Shown: positions 8,654-17,025, counted from the stretch's first letter. The stretch is 64,000 bases of DNA from Pedobacter cryotolerans (GCF_005116475.1 NZ_SWBO01000001.1:62001-126000), one strand, 5' to 3'. Notes: generated from the sequence alone by a model not told the origin. Made by a program: numbers and translations.

Positions 8654-9220
8654 GTGGCCAACAAATCAGAACTACGAAAACAAGCTTTAACGCAACGAAA
8701 AAGTTTAACTGAAGACCAAGCCGATCAACTTAACGAAGCTCTTTTAGTAGCTTTTAAAACGCTTGATTTTAGCAATATTAATTCTATACACTTGTTTCTT
8801 CCAACACTGCACCACAATGAGCCAAACACTTTTTTATTTATAGATTGGTTACAGCTAAATCATCCTAAAATAGACCTAGTTGTACCAAAGGCAAATTTTG
8901 AAACAAATACAATGAGCAATTATATTTTCAAAGATTTAGCCGATTTAAAGAACAATCATTATCAAATTCCAGAACCACAAAACGCAAAACCTTTTAACGG
9001 TGTGCTAGATTTGGTTTTGGTTCCGCTATTAGCCTTTGACCAAAAAGGCTATCGAGTAGGTTATGGTAAAGGTTTTTATGATCGATTTTTGGAAAACACT
9101 GATACACAAAAAATTGGATTGTCATTTTTTGAACCTGTAGCACAAATTAATGATGTACATTTGAATGATATCCGGTTGGATAAATGCATTACACCGAATA
9201 AAATATATAGTTTTGTTTAG
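8654..9220 (+). CDS. 5-formyltetrahydrofolate cyclo-ligase
   Basis: This enzyme converts 5-formyl-THF to 5,10-methenyl-THF using ATP. The best start is GTG 8654 (MANKSELRKQALTQRKSL), giving 188 aa, close to the family size; an upstream in-frame extension would run through the efp terminator and a family A repeat and is rejected. Family motifs are the N-terminal Lys/Arg-rich substrate helix (KSELRKQ) and the C-terminal nucleotide site GYRVGYGKGFYDRFL. It appears to be transcribed alone or with the small ORF downstream. Confidence 0.88.
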   Translation: MANKSELRKQALTQRKSLTEDQADQLNEALLVAFKTLDFSNINSIHLFLPTLHHNEPNTFLFIDWLQLNHPKIDLVVPKANFETNTMSNYIFKDLADLKNNHYQIPEPQNAKPFNGVLDLVLVPLLAFDQKGYRVGYGKGFYDRFLENTDTQKIGLSFFEPVAQINDVHLNDIRLDKCITPNKIYSFV

Positions 9221-9225
9221 TTAAA

Positions 9226-9255
9226 TGTCTCATATCTAGTATCTCAAATCTCAAG
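9226..9255. repeat. Simple dispersed repeat, family D
   Basis: TCTCATATCTAGTATCTC followed by AAATCTCAAG, directly before the ATG of the small ORF at 9258. It resembles 6511-6550. Confidence 0.6.
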
Positions 9256-9257
9256 AA

Positions 9258-9419
9258 ATGGAAAAAGAATTTAAAATCACTTCAGCAAAACATTACGAAG
9301 AAACGATGATTACCATTTTTGAGCTGCAAGAGCAAGAAGAGCCATTAACAAAAGCGCAAGAAGCAGAAATTGAAATTATGCTTAAGGCTGCTGATAAATA
9401 CGAGGCCGAAGAGCTTTAA
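9258..9419 (+). CDS. Small acidic protein, HigA-antitoxin N-terminus-like
   Basis: This 53-aa frame runs from ATG 9258 to TAA 9417-9419. The sequence contains KHYEETMITIFELQEQEE and KAADKYEAEEL. It resembles the helical N-terminal segment that precedes the helix-turn-helix in HigA-like antitoxins (YExAMxxIxEL...YExE), but the DNA-binding part is missing. It may be a remnant or a stand-alone small protein. Its end overlaps the 3' end of hutG on the other strand (9382-9419). No toxin gene lies nearby. Function unknown. Confidence 0.5.
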   Translation: MEKEFKITSAKHYEETMITIFELQEQEEPLTKAQEAEIEIMLKAADKYEAEEL

Positions 9420-10380
9420 CAAAATCACTTACCAAATAAGCAATCGTTTTTCCTGTTTTACTGTCTTTTCTGCCGTCTGCTAACTCCGTTGCACCTTCGC
9501 AAATATGTAAGTAGCTGTAATTTTTAGTGTTCGCCATTAAAATTTTTCGGATCTCATTTAACCCAAAGCCAGAAGAAGTTTGCGCACTTGACAATACATT
9601 TTCGATACCATCTAAATCAATTTCTAAGCCGCAAGGTTCCTTCAAATTAGCAGTAAACGCAGTAAAATTTTCTACAATTGATTTTTGACTTTGCAATAGA
9701 TCTTCAAAATAAAAAGCTTTAATATTGGGGCTTGCAGCTATTTCATCTGCTAAATTTTGGTTTACATAGTTTTGCTGTAAACCAAATATTTGATACTGAT
9801 TGAGGTATCCACTACCTATTGCCGTACTAAAACTATTGCCGCTATGCCTACCTTCTGCCCTGTTTCTTAAATCTGCATGAGCATCGATATTAACAACGTT
9901 CATCTTTTTATTTCCTTTACCCATTGATGTACCCGAAATAATTGGAAAAGCATTGTTATGTCCGCCTCCAATTACGATAGGTATTTTGCCTACGCTTACA
10001 ATTTTTTGGATAATCGGATAAACCAAAGCATCAATTTGATTAACTTTTTCTCTTAAACCTTGCAAACTTGTATCAGTTGGTTCATCTATTTCAAAATGGC
10101 CCAAAACTAAAATTTCATCGCCTACTAAAAAATTATTGCTTTGCATATTTAGCAAAGATTTTAATGCGGCTAGCCATGCTGTTTTTGCTCCAGCAACGCC
10201 CAAATTTGCACGAACGCCAATGTCTTCGGGGATCCCTAAAAGCACAAATTTCGCATTGGATTTTTCTATCTCATCTAAATTAGAAACAGTTAAAATTTTC
10301 TCCCCAAGTTTTACTTCTCCATCTCTTTGGTTTGTTAATGCCAAAACATCGCTCTGCGTATAAATGTTAAAGCTATCCAT
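9382..10380 (-). CDS. hutG: Formimidoylglutamase (arginase family)
   Basis: HutG hydrolyses N-formimidoyl-glutamate to glutamate and formamide, the last step of one histidine-degradation route. Manganese ligands of the ureohydrolase fold are visible: GGGHNNAF, NVVNIDAHADLRNRAEGRHSGN and GLEIDLDGIEN. I prefer the start at 10380 (MDSFNIYTQSD, 332 aa), since GGAG lies about 8 nt upstream; an ATG at 10395 would add five residues. It overlaps the hutI stop by 8 nt, so the two are co-translated. Assignment as HutG rather than agmatinase rests mainly on hutI being adjacent. Confidence 0.85.
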   Translation of the reverse strand: MDSFNIYTQSDVLALTNQRDGEVKLGEKILTVSNLDEIEKSNAKFVLLGIPEDIGVRANLGVAGAKTAWLAALKSLLNMQSNNFLVGDEILVLGHFEIDEPTDTSLQGLREKVNQIDALVYPIIQKIVSVGKIPIVIGGGHNNAFPIISGTSMGKGNKKMNVVNIDAHADLRNRAEGRHSGNSFSTAIGSGYLNQYQIFGLQQNYVNQNLADEIAASPNIKAFYFEDLLQSQKSIVENFTAFTANLKEPCGLEIDLDGIENVLSSAQTSSGFGLNEIRKILMANTKNYSYLHICEGATELADGRKDSKTGKTIAYLVSDFVKALRPRIYQQP

Positions 10381-11614
10381 TGTAAATTTCTCCATTTAAA
10401 ATTACCGTTTCTATTTGGGTTTGACCAAAACTATAAGGTAAAAAAGCCAAAGAAGGCATTGGTTTGGTAATAAACAAATTTGCTTTTTTGCCAATGGCGA
10501 TACTACCTATTTGATGGCTAATTTCCATTGCTGCTGCTCCATTTAGCGTTGCTGCATTAATTGCTTCTTCGTGTAACATTTTAAGTTTAATACAAGCCAA
10601 TGAAACCACAAAATTCATATTGCCCGATGGCGTAGAACCGGGGTTAAAATCTGAAGCTAAAGCTACTTTTGCATTGGCATTGATTAAACCACGAGCGTTT
10701 GCAAATGGGATACCTAAGTAAAATGAGCAAGAAGGTAAAAGTGTAGCAATGGTTTCGCATTGCGATAAACTATTTAAAACCCCCTCATCGGTTTCTTCTA
10801 AATGATCTACTGAAATAGCATCGTGTTTAATTCCTATTTGTACGCCACCCGAAACCGAAAGTTGGTTGGCATGTATTTTTGGTTTTAATCCGTATTTCGC
10901 AGCGGCTGATAAAATTTCATCTGTTTCATTAACCGAAAAGAAACCTTTTTCGCAAAAAACATCAATATAATCAGCCAGTTTTTCTTCGGCAACCGCCGGA
11001 AGCATTTCATTGATAATTAAATCGATATAAGCTTGATGGTTATTTTTGAACTGTGCTGGATAAGCGTGTGCTGCCAATAAAGTTGCTTTGATTGGAATTG
11101 GGAATGCTGCTTTTAATCTTTTAATTACTCGAAGCATTTTCAATTCGCTTTCGAGCGTTAAACCGTAGCCACTTTTAATTTCCACTGCTCCTGTTCCCTG
11201 CTTAATCATATCTGCTAAACGTAAACAGGCACTTTCAAAAAGCTCGTCTTCGGTAGCTAAAGCTAATTTACTAGCCGAGTTTAAAATTCCTCCACCGGCT
11301 GCGGCAATTTCCTCGTAGGTTTTGCCTTTAATTTTCATTACAAATTCTTCTTCTCGAGGAGCTGCAAAAACAATATGTGTATGGCTATCGCACCAAGATG
11401 GGAAAACGAAACGATCATTGACTGAGATTTGAGATCTGAGATCTAAGATTTGAGATGGAATTTCGCTCATCAAACCGAAATCCTTAATTAAACCATCTTC
11501 CAATAACAACCAAGCATTTTCCAATACAGGTAAATTTGCCATTTCGCTACCGCGAAGAGAGCGTTTCTCTTTTGTATGTACACCGACTAAGCCTTTGATA
11601 TTGGTGATTAGCAT
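10373..11614 (-). CDS. hutI: Imidazolonepropionase
   Basis: HutI opens the imidazolone ring to give formimino-glutamate in histidine catabolism. The 413-aa amidohydrolase shows CDSHTHIVFAAPREEEF (metal His pair and substrate Arg), KIHANQLS, VDHLEETDEG and ALASDFNPGSTPSGNM. Residues ~52-64 (IPSQILDLRSQIS) are encoded by a family D simple repeat (11422-11456) read in frame, just before the start of the catalytic domain. It is the first gene of hutI-hutG; hutH and hutU are not in the window. Confidence 0.93.
   Translation of the reverse strand: MLITNIKGLVGVHTKEKRSLRGSEMANLPVLENAWLLLEDGLIKDFGLMSEIPSQILDLRSQISVNDRFVFPSWCDSHTHIVFAAPREEEFVMKIKGKTYEEIAAAGGGILNSASKLALATEDELFESACLRLADMIKQGTGAVEIKSGYGLTLESELKMLRVIKRLKAAFPIPIKATLLAAHAYPAQFKNNHQAYIDLIINEMLPAVAEEKLADYIDVFCEKGFFSVNETDEILSAAAKYGLKPKIHANQLSVSGGVQIGIKHDAISVDHLEETDEGVLNSLSQCETIATLLPSCSFYLGIPFANARGLINANAKVALASDFNPGSTPSGNMNFVVSLACIKLKMLHEEAINAATLNGAAAMEISHQIGSIAIGKKANLFITKPMPSLAFLPYSFGQTQIETVILNGEIYNG
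11422..11456. repeat. Family D simple repeat inside hutI
   Basis: ACTGAGATTTGAGATCTGAG followed by ATCTAAGATTTGAGAT matches the repeat otherwise found between genes. Here it is translated as part of HutI without breaking the frame. Confidence 0.7.
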
Positions 11615-11662
11615 TTTAGGTATTGAGATTTGCGTATGGCGAACTGAGACAATTTAACAAGA

Positions 11663-12430
11663 TTATTCTATTTCCAATAACACCGGACAATGATCTGAAT
11701 GCAAAGCATCAGGTAAAATTCTTACATTTTTTAACCTGTTTTCCATTGGTCGGCTTACCAAATGATAATCGATACGCCAGCCTAAGTTTTTGCCTCTTGC
11801 TCCAGCTCTGTAACTCCACCAGGTATAATGATGCGGATCTTTATTAAAATGTCTGAAACTATCTATAAAGCCATTGTTCATAAAAAGCTCCATCCATTCT
11901 CTTTCTTCAGGCAAAAAGCCAGATGAATTGGCGTTCGATTTTGGGTTGTGAATGTCTATCGCCTGATGGCAAATGTTGTAATCTCCAGAAATAATCAGGT
12001 TTGGATGTTCTTTTCTAACTTCATCAATATACACATCAAAAAAGCGCATAAACTCATATTTTTTGATTTGTCTTTCATCGCCGCTAGAACCAGACGGAAG
12101 GTAAACGCTCATCAAAGAAAAGGTATCAAAGTCGGCTCTTAGAATTCTACCTTCGGCATCAATCCATGGTTCGCCACAGCCATAAGCTACATTGTTTGGT
12201 TTAACTTTGGTTAAAATAGCAACACCACTATATCCTTTTTTCTCTGCCGGAAACCAATAATGATGATAACCCAATTGTTCAATTAAGGCAATAATTTCGG
12301 GAATTTGTATTACCAAAGCTTTTACCTCTTGTAGGCAAATCATGTCGGCATCGGTTGCTTGTAACCAAGTGAATAAACCTTTTGTGGCTGCAGCACGAAT
12401 GCCGTTTACGTTGTATGATATGATTTTCAT
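11663..12430 (-). CDS. xth: Exodeoxyribonuclease III / AP endonuclease
   Basis: Xth removes nucleotides from 3' ends and cleaves at abasic sites in base-excision repair. The 255-aa EEP-fold protein shows ISYNVNGIRAA, the catalytic Glu in CLQEVKA, GDYNICHQAIDI (Asp, Asn) and the C-terminal SDHCPVLLEIE (Asp-His pair). Its start overlaps the cyclophilin stop by one base (TAATG on the minus strand), so both come from one transcript. Confidence 0.93.
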   Translation of the reverse strand: MKIISYNVNGIRAAATKGLFTWLQATDADMICLQEVKALVIQIPEIIALIEQLGYHHYWFPAEKKGYSGVAILTKVKPNNVAYGCGEPWIDAEGRILRADFDTFSLMSVYLPSGSSGDERQIKKYEFMRFFDVYIDEVRKEHPNLIISGDYNICHQAIDIHNPKSNANSSGFLPEEREWMELFMNNGFIDSFRHFNKDPHHYTWWSYRAGARGKNLGWRIDYHLVSRPMENRLKNVRILPDALHSDHCPVLLEIE

Positions 12431-13131
12431 TATTTCTTTTCTGCTTCTTTCTTAAATTCTCTTTCTAATTTCCTAACCTCTCTTTTCTTCAAAACTGTAA
12501 CCGTCATTTTAATATCTTCCTTTGGTCTATTAGCTTTACCTGTTGGTATGGCAGCAATGTTATCCACCATTTCTAAACCTTTCACCACTTCGCCATAAAC
12601 TGTATAGTTTTTATCTAAATGTGGAGAGCCGCCAATGGTCTTGTAAACCTGTCTTTGCCACTCAGGAATTTTAAATTTTAAACGTGTTTCTTCTGTAACT
12701 TTCAAAGCCGAGTCTGTCCAAACCTTGCCTTGTACGATATAAAACTGACTACTACTCGAAGCTTTTTCTGGATTATTATCTCTTGCCGCAGCTAAAACCC
12801 CTTTTTTATGGAAAAGGCTATCCCTAAACTCAGCCGGAATGGTGTATTTTAATCCACCACTGCCCAGCATTTTTTCTGGCGTTGCATTTTTCGAATCTGG
12901 GTCGCCGCCTTGAATCATAAAATCTTTAATCACCCTATGAAAAATAGTGCCGTTGTAAAAACCTTCCTTGGCTAATTTTAAAAAGTTATCACGATGTAAA
13001 GGTGTTTCGTTGTAGAGTTTAATAATTACTTCGCCTTTTGAAGTAGTAATTTTTACATATTGATATTTCCGCTTTGCGGCAAAACTTGCTATAAAACAAA
13101 GACTTAAAATGATGGTTAAAAGTTTTTTCAT
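12430..13131 (-). CDS. Cyclophilin-type peptidyl-prolyl isomerase, exported
   Basis: An N-terminal hydrophobic segment (MKKLLTIILSLCFIASFAA) looks like a signal peptide. The cyclophilin core follows, with FHRVIKDFMIQGGDPDS (catalytic Arg, Gln), SSSSQFYIVQG and TVYGEVVKGLEMVDNIA. Some internal insertions and a charged C-terminal tail (REVRKLEREFKKEAEKK) are present. At 233 aa it is longer than the minimal ~165-aa enzyme. It probably assists folding in the periplasm. It is co-transcribed with xth. Confidence 0.9.
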   Translation of the reverse strand: MKKLLTIILSLCFIASFAAKRKYQYVKITTSKGEVIIKLYNETPLHRDNFLKLAKEGFYNGTIFHRVIKDFMIQGGDPDSKNATPEKMLGSGGLKYTIPAEFRDSLFHKKGVLAAARDNNPEKASSSSQFYIVQGKVWTDSALKVTEETRLKFKIPEWQRQVYKTIGGSPHLDKNYTVYGEVVKGLEMVDNIAAIPTGKANRPKEDIKMTVTVLKKREVRKLEREFKKEAEKK

Positions 13132-13317
13132 GCATAAAATGATTTATGCTAAGGTATTTAAAAAATTAGAAATGATTGATAGGAGTTACAGGTAAAAGTA
13201 ATGTTGACAAGCAATATTAGTCAAGGCCTAATCGTCTAGTTATTTGTAAATTTAAGGATTGAAATCATTTTACCATTTTTTAACATTCTATAATACAGCA
13301 TTGTAATTTTTTATTTA

Positions 13318-13325
13318 TAGCTTTG
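13318..13325 (+). promoter_or_regulatory. -7 promoter box TAGCTTTG close to the start codon
   Basis: This is an exact TAnnTTTG match, and the ATG at 13332 follows after 6 nt. No clear -33 TTTG lies at the ideal distance (a TTG at 13301 gives only 14 nt). If used, the mRNA would be nearly leaderless. Confidence 0.45.
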
Positions 13326-13331
13326 CTTTAC

Positions 13332-13733
13332 ATGAAGTTAAAACAAAATTTGGCCTTAGCACTTTGTACTTTTTACGCATTAAGCGTAATTGGTATTGCT
13401 TTGAGCATGCATTTTTGTAGTGGCAAACTAGCTGATGTAGCATTTTATGCTAATGAAACCTCATGTAAATTTTGCAAAACCGAACCGATTGATAAAAAAG
13501 ATGATGGTTGTTGCAAAAACACTAAAGTTGATGTTAAGGTAAAAGATAGTCACCAAATACAAGCGGCTATAAAACTGCCCAAACTGTTCAGTTTTGAGAG
13601 TTTTCTCCCATCGCACATTGTTAGCTTTTTAAAGCCATTCTTTCCAAAATACTTTGGCGGTTCGGTAAATAAAGCCCCTCCGCGAACATCAACCATCTCA
13701 CTGCAGATTTTAAACTGCGTTTTCAGAAATTAG
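13332..13733 (+). CDS. HYC_CC_PP-like small exported Cys-rich protein
   Basis: This 133-aa protein starts at ATG 13332 (MKLKQNLALALCTFYALSVIG, a signal-like segment). It shows the ordered motifs HFC (MHFCSGKL), CKFC, GCCKN and a C-terminal APPR, the pattern of the HYC_CC_PP family found in Bacteroidetes. Cys and His spacing suggests metal binding, and it heads a region of metal-related genes. The function of the family is not established; a role in copper handling is inferred from context. Confidence 0.7.
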   Translation: MKLKQNLALALCTFYALSVIGIALSMHFCSGKLADVAFYANETSCKFCKTEPIDKKDDGCCKNTKVDVKVKDSHQIQAAIKLPKLFSFESFLPSHIVSFLKPFFPKYFGGSVNKAPPRTSTISLQILNCVFRN

Positions 13734-13822
13734 GATTTTTCATCTGATCTACCATTAGCTCAATAGCTTTTGGTTAATTATTTATTTCCCCCATGGGAGT
13801 ATTATAATGCAATAGATTTAAG

Positions 13823-13878
13823 ACGTTGGCGAGGACGCCAACGAAAGAATCTCCATAATTGGCGTCCCCGCCAACGTT
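13823..13878. repeat. Family C hairpin repeat (GTTGGCG...CGCCAAC)
   Basis: ACGTTGGCGAGGACGCC (13823-13839) faces GGCGTCCCCGCCAACGTT (13861-13878), with one mismatch in 17 bp. Related sequence is in the tandem array at 22850-23071. Confidence 0.8.
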
Positions 13879-13912
13879 AAACTTAATATTTCTATTATTT
13901 AAAAAAATCAAG

Positions 13913-14449
13913 ATGAAAACGACTAAAATCATATTCAGTTTTTTGATGCTTTTTGTAATTAACAAAGCGTCTGCCCAACAAATTACTTCTGCAGAAATGC
14001 AAGTTACAGGCTTAACCTGTTCAATGTGCTCTCAAGCAACCGAAAAATCAATTAGAACATTGTCTTACGTAGCCGATGTAAAACCAGATTTAAATAGAAA
14101 TCTTTTTGTAATCACTTTCAAAAAAGATCAGGCCGTTAGTTTTGATCAACTGAACAAAAAAGTAAAAGATGCTGGCTTTTCTATTGGCAAACTAGAAGCA
14201 ACGGTTAATTTTAATCAAACTAAAGTTGATGCCAACGGACAAGCAGTTGTTGGCACAAACGTTTATCGCTTTGCCAATACAAAAGACAAAGTTTTAAACG
14301 GCCCAACAAAGGTTAATGTAATTGATAAAACCTTTGTTTCTAACAGTGTATTTAAACAAAAATCAGCTACTGTTAAGTTTGATTCTTATCCAACAGGAAC
14401 TGGCGTTGTTAATGGTAAAAAAACTAGGATTTATCATTTGAGCATTTAA
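13913..14449 (+). CDS. Exported heavy-metal-associated (HMA) domain protein
   Basis: A signal peptide (MKTTKIIFSFLMLFVINKASA) precedes an HMA domain with the metal pair C36 and C39 in GLTCSMCSQ. About 90 further residues (residues ~90-178) are unrecognised. The 178-aa start at 13913 excludes the family C repeat upstream. HMA domains bind Cu(I) or similar soft metals and pass them to partners; an exported one would work in the periplasm. It starts a tight run of four genes (gaps of 1, 5 and 0 nt). Confidence 0.8.
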   Translation: MKTTKIIFSFLMLFVINKASAQQITSAEMQVTGLTCSMCSQATEKSIRTLSYVADVKPDLNRNLFVITFKKDQAVSFDQLNKKVKDAGFSIGKLEATVNFNQTKVDANGQAVVGTNVYRFANTKDKVLNGPTKVNVIDKTFVSNSVFKQKSATVKFDSYPTGTGVVNGKKTRIYHLSI

Positions 14450-14450
14450 G

Positions 14451-15302
14451 ATGTTAAAACGAATATTGTTTATTGCGCTAATCAATTTTAGCGCAATACA
14501 GTTTACACTAGCTCAAGAATTATATGTTTTTACCGAGCCTGCTAGCAATATGCCTGCAAAATCAATTGGTATTAGGTTAACAAACGAAGGAATGTTTGAG
14601 CCTTCATTTACCAATAGAACTTTGGCCGAAGTGATGGTTGGTTTAAATAAAAACTTCATGTTTCATTTGCAAGGTTTTATGTCTGATATGGACGGAAAAT
14701 ATCGTGTAGAAGGCGGTAGTATTTATGCAAAATATAGATTTTTATCTATTGATGAAGCACAAAGCCATTTAAGAGCCGCAGCTTATGCAAGAGTAAGTAC
14801 AAGCAACAGAAATTTTCCATCAGAAGATATTAATTTAGAAGGTGATAATAGCGGTTTGCAAGGCGGAGTTGTAGTTACCCAATTGATTCATAAACTGGCA
14901 TTATCGGCTACTTTAGGCTATAGTAATGCATTAAATACAAGTAAAGTATTAAGATATTCTTCACTTACATCAGTTCCGCAAGGGATAACTTTAAATCCAA
15001 TTACAGAACCTAGAGAGATGTTGAATTACAGTTTATCATCTGGTTATTTACTATTGCCATTTGTTTATAAAGATTACAACCAGCCTAACTTTAATTTGTA
15101 TGTAGAGTTGTTGGGCAAAACAAATCCCGCAAACGGAAACTCGTATTTTGATATTGCCCCAGCTGTACAATTGATATTAAACAGTAGAACGAGAATAGAT
15201 TTGGGCTATCGCTTTCAAGCAGCCGGAAATATGCCAAATAGATATTTAAAAAACATGTATTTGGCAAGAGTAGAATTTAATTTTTTTAACGCATTAAAAT
15301 AA
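14451..15302 (+). CDS. Predicted outer-membrane beta-barrel protein of the metal operon
   Basis: This 283-aa protein has a signal peptide ending near LAQE. Alternating hydrophobic and aromatic strands (HLQGFMSDMDGKYRVEGGSIYAKYRF, LRAAAYARVSTS, LALSATLGYSNAL, RIDLGYRFQAAG, MYLARVEFNFFNALK) and an aromatic strand near the C-terminus suggest a barrel of about 12 strands. I recognise no named family. It starts 1 nt after the HMA gene, so a role in metal movement across or sensing at the outer membrane is plausible but inferred. Confidence 0.55.
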   Translation: MLKRILFIALINFSAIQFTLAQELYVFTEPASNMPAKSIGIRLTNEGMFEPSFTNRTLAEVMVGLNKNFMFHLQGFMSDMDGKYRVEGGSIYAKYRFLSIDEAQSHLRAAAYARVSTSNRNFPSEDINLEGDNSGLQGGVVVTQLIHKLALSATLGYSNALNTSKVLRYSSLTSVPQGITLNPITEPREMLNYSLSSGYLLLPFVYKDYNQPNFNLYVELLGKTNPANGNSYFDIAPAVQLILNSRTRIDLGYRFQAAGNMPNRYLKNMYLARVEFNFFNALK

Positions 15303-15307
15303 AAAAC

Positions 15308-15811
15308 ATGAAAAAGAATTTAGTAATAATTGCCCTAGTAGTTATCTCAGCATTTGCAGCAAATGCACAAAGTGTTGTAGCAAAAAGAGAATTTAACAAT
15401 ACATTAAAAGCTTATTTTGAAGCCAAAAATGCACTAGCAAAAGACAATGCAGTGCAGGCAAGCGAAAGTGTAAAAACACTGGTTAAAAACATAGAAGAAT
15501 TTCCGGTTAAAACACTTTCTGCCCCTCAGCAAACCTTATGGAAAGCTGAAGCGGAAACCATCAAAAAAGCTGCTTTAGCCATCTCAACAGAAAAAGCAAT
15601 TAAGGCGCAACGCAATAGTTTTTGGCCACTTTCATCAGCTATGCTAAAATTAGCAAAAGAGTTTAAGCTAAATAATGCCGATGTTTATGTACAATATTGC
15701 CCAATGGCTAAAAAAAGCTGGTTAAACGAAGTTGAAGCCGTACAAAATCCATTTTATGGCAGCATGATGTACGATTGTGGCGAGGTTACTGAAACCATTG
15801 CTAAAAAGTAA
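15308..15811 (+). CDS. Exported DUF3347 protein
   Basis: A signal peptide (MKKNLVIIALVVISAFAANA) is followed by a helical ~145-residue domain ending in YVQYCPMAKKSWLNE and NPFYGSMMYDCGEV. The CPMA and CG motifs are the hallmark of DUF3347, a domain also found attached to CusB-like efflux adaptors in Bacteroidetes. The conserved Cys, Met and aromatic residues suit Cu(I) binding. The next gene begins at the base after its stop. Confidence 0.8.
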   Translation: MKKNLVIIALVVISAFAANAQSVVAKREFNNTLKAYFEAKNALAKDNAVQASESVKTLVKNIEEFPVKTLSAPQQTLWKAEAETIKKAALAISTEKAIKAQRNSFWPLSSAMLKLAKEFKLNNADVYVQYCPMAKKSWLNEVEAVQNPFYGSMMYDCGEVTETIAKK

Positions 15812-16375
15812 ATGAAGTTGTTTATCAAAAATATGGTATGCGACCGATGTAAAATGGTGGTTAAAGCTGAGTTAATAAAACTTGGCTTTAATCCTATTTT
15901 GGTAAAACTTGGCGAAGTTGAAATTGCCGAAAACCATATTGAGAGGTTAAAACAGCAACAATTAGAGGCTACTTTACAGCAGTTTGGCTTTGAGCTTTTA
16001 ATAGATAAAAAGCAACAATTAACCGAACAAATTAAAGCAACGATAGTTGAGTTGGCTCATTACAATAAAGAAGGATTAAAAATTAATTTATCTGCTTTTT
16101 TAAGTGACAAATTAGGTTTGGAATATTCTCATTTAAGCGCTATTTTTTCTGAAATTGAAAATAACACCATAGAGAAATATTTTATTCAACAAAAAATAGA
16201 AAAGGTAAAAGAATTGCTAGAGTATGGCGAAAAATCTTTGAGTGAAATTGCCTATCAATTAAACTACAGCAGTGTTGCGCATTTATCTGCTCAGTTCAAA
16301 AAAACAACAGGAAATACCCCGACTGAATATAAGTTACTTCAAAACACAAGCCGTAAAACTTTAGACGAGATTTAA
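15812..16375 (+). CDS. AraC-family regulator fused to an HMA-like sensor
   Basis: Residues 1-~70 read like a degenerate HMA domain, with the metal pair C10 and C13 (NMVCDRCKMVV). Residues ~95-180 form an AraC-type double helix-turn-helix, whose second half is KSLSEIAYQLNYSSVAHLSAQFKKTTGNTPTEYK. At 187 aa it has no periplasmic part and no membrane segment. The layout suggests a cytoplasmic transcription factor that senses metal through CxxC. It ends the four-gene run and probably controls it; target sites are not identified. Confidence 0.8.
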   Translation: MKLFIKNMVCDRCKMVVKAELIKLGFNPILVKLGEVEIAENHIERLKQQQLEATLQQFGFELLIDKKQQLTEQIKATIVELAHYNKEGLKINLSAFLSDKLGLEYSHLSAIFSEIENNTIEKYFIQQKIEKVKELLEYGEKSLSEIAYQLNYSSVAHLSAQFKKTTGNTPTEYKLLQNTSRKTLDEI

Positions 16376-16420
16376 TCGGCTTTCTTATCATACATCAACA
16401 ATTAACGGATACGCTTGTTC

Positions 16421-16428
16421 TACATTTG
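16421..16428 (+). promoter_or_regulatory. -7 promoter box TACATTTG before yceI
   Basis: An exact TAnnTTTG match 25 nt upstream of the yceI ATG. The -33 element is not clear. Confidence 0.45.
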
Positions 16429-16452
16429 TATTATCCTTAAAAATTAAAGATT

Positions 16453-17025
16453 ATGAAAAAATTATTTCTATTTGTGCTGGCAACCAGCATTAGCATTGTA
16501 TCTATTGCACAAACAAAATGGGCAACAGATCCTGCGCATTCATTTGTAAATTTCTCGGTTAAACATTCAGGAATTTCATTTGTAGATGGTTCATTTAAAA
16601 AATTTGATGGCACAATTGAAGCTAGCAAAGCCGATTTAACCGACGCTAAAATCAATTTTACTGTAGATGTTGCTAGTATTAGCACCAGTATTGAGATGCG
16701 TGATAATCACTTAAAATCTGATGATTTTTTTAGTGTATCAAAATATCCAACGATGAGTTTTGTTAGTACATCAATGAAAAAAGTTAAAGGCAATGTGTAC
16801 ACACTTTCGGGAAAGCTAACTATTAAAGATGTAACTAAGGATGTAAAGTTTAATGTAGTTTATGGTGGTACAGCTAAAGATCAGCAAGGCAATAACAAAG
16901 CAGGTTTTATGGCAACAACAAAAATTAATCGTTTAGATTACAACATTAATTACGATCCAACTGGTGCGGGTATCGCTAAAGAAATTAACATCACTTTGAA
17001 TTTGCAATTTGCACAAGCAAAATAA
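16453..17025 (+). CDS. YceI-family exported lipid-binding protein
   Basis: A signal peptide (MKKLFLFVLATSISIVSIAQ) is followed by a YceI lipocalin-like barrel. Signatures are WATDPAHSFVNFSVKHSGISFVDGSF, SISTSIEMRDNHLKSDDFFSVSKYP and the LTIKDVTKDVKFNV strand. YceI proteins bind isoprenoid or fatty-acyl molecules in the periplasm and are often stress-induced. The 190-aa length is typical. It has its own probable promoter and is followed by an 11-bp inverted repeat (TATAAGGCATT, 17043-17053, with 17079-17089) lacking a T-run. Confidence 0.92.
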   Translation: MKKLFLFVLATSISIVSIAQTKWATDPAHSFVNFSVKHSGISFVDGSFKKFDGTIEASKADLTDAKINFTVDVASISTSIEMRDNHLKSDDFFSVSKYPTMSFVSTSMKKVKGNVYTLSGKLTIKDVTKDVKFNVVYGGTAKDQQGNNKAGFMATTKINRLDYNINYDPTGAGIAKEINITLNLQFAQAK

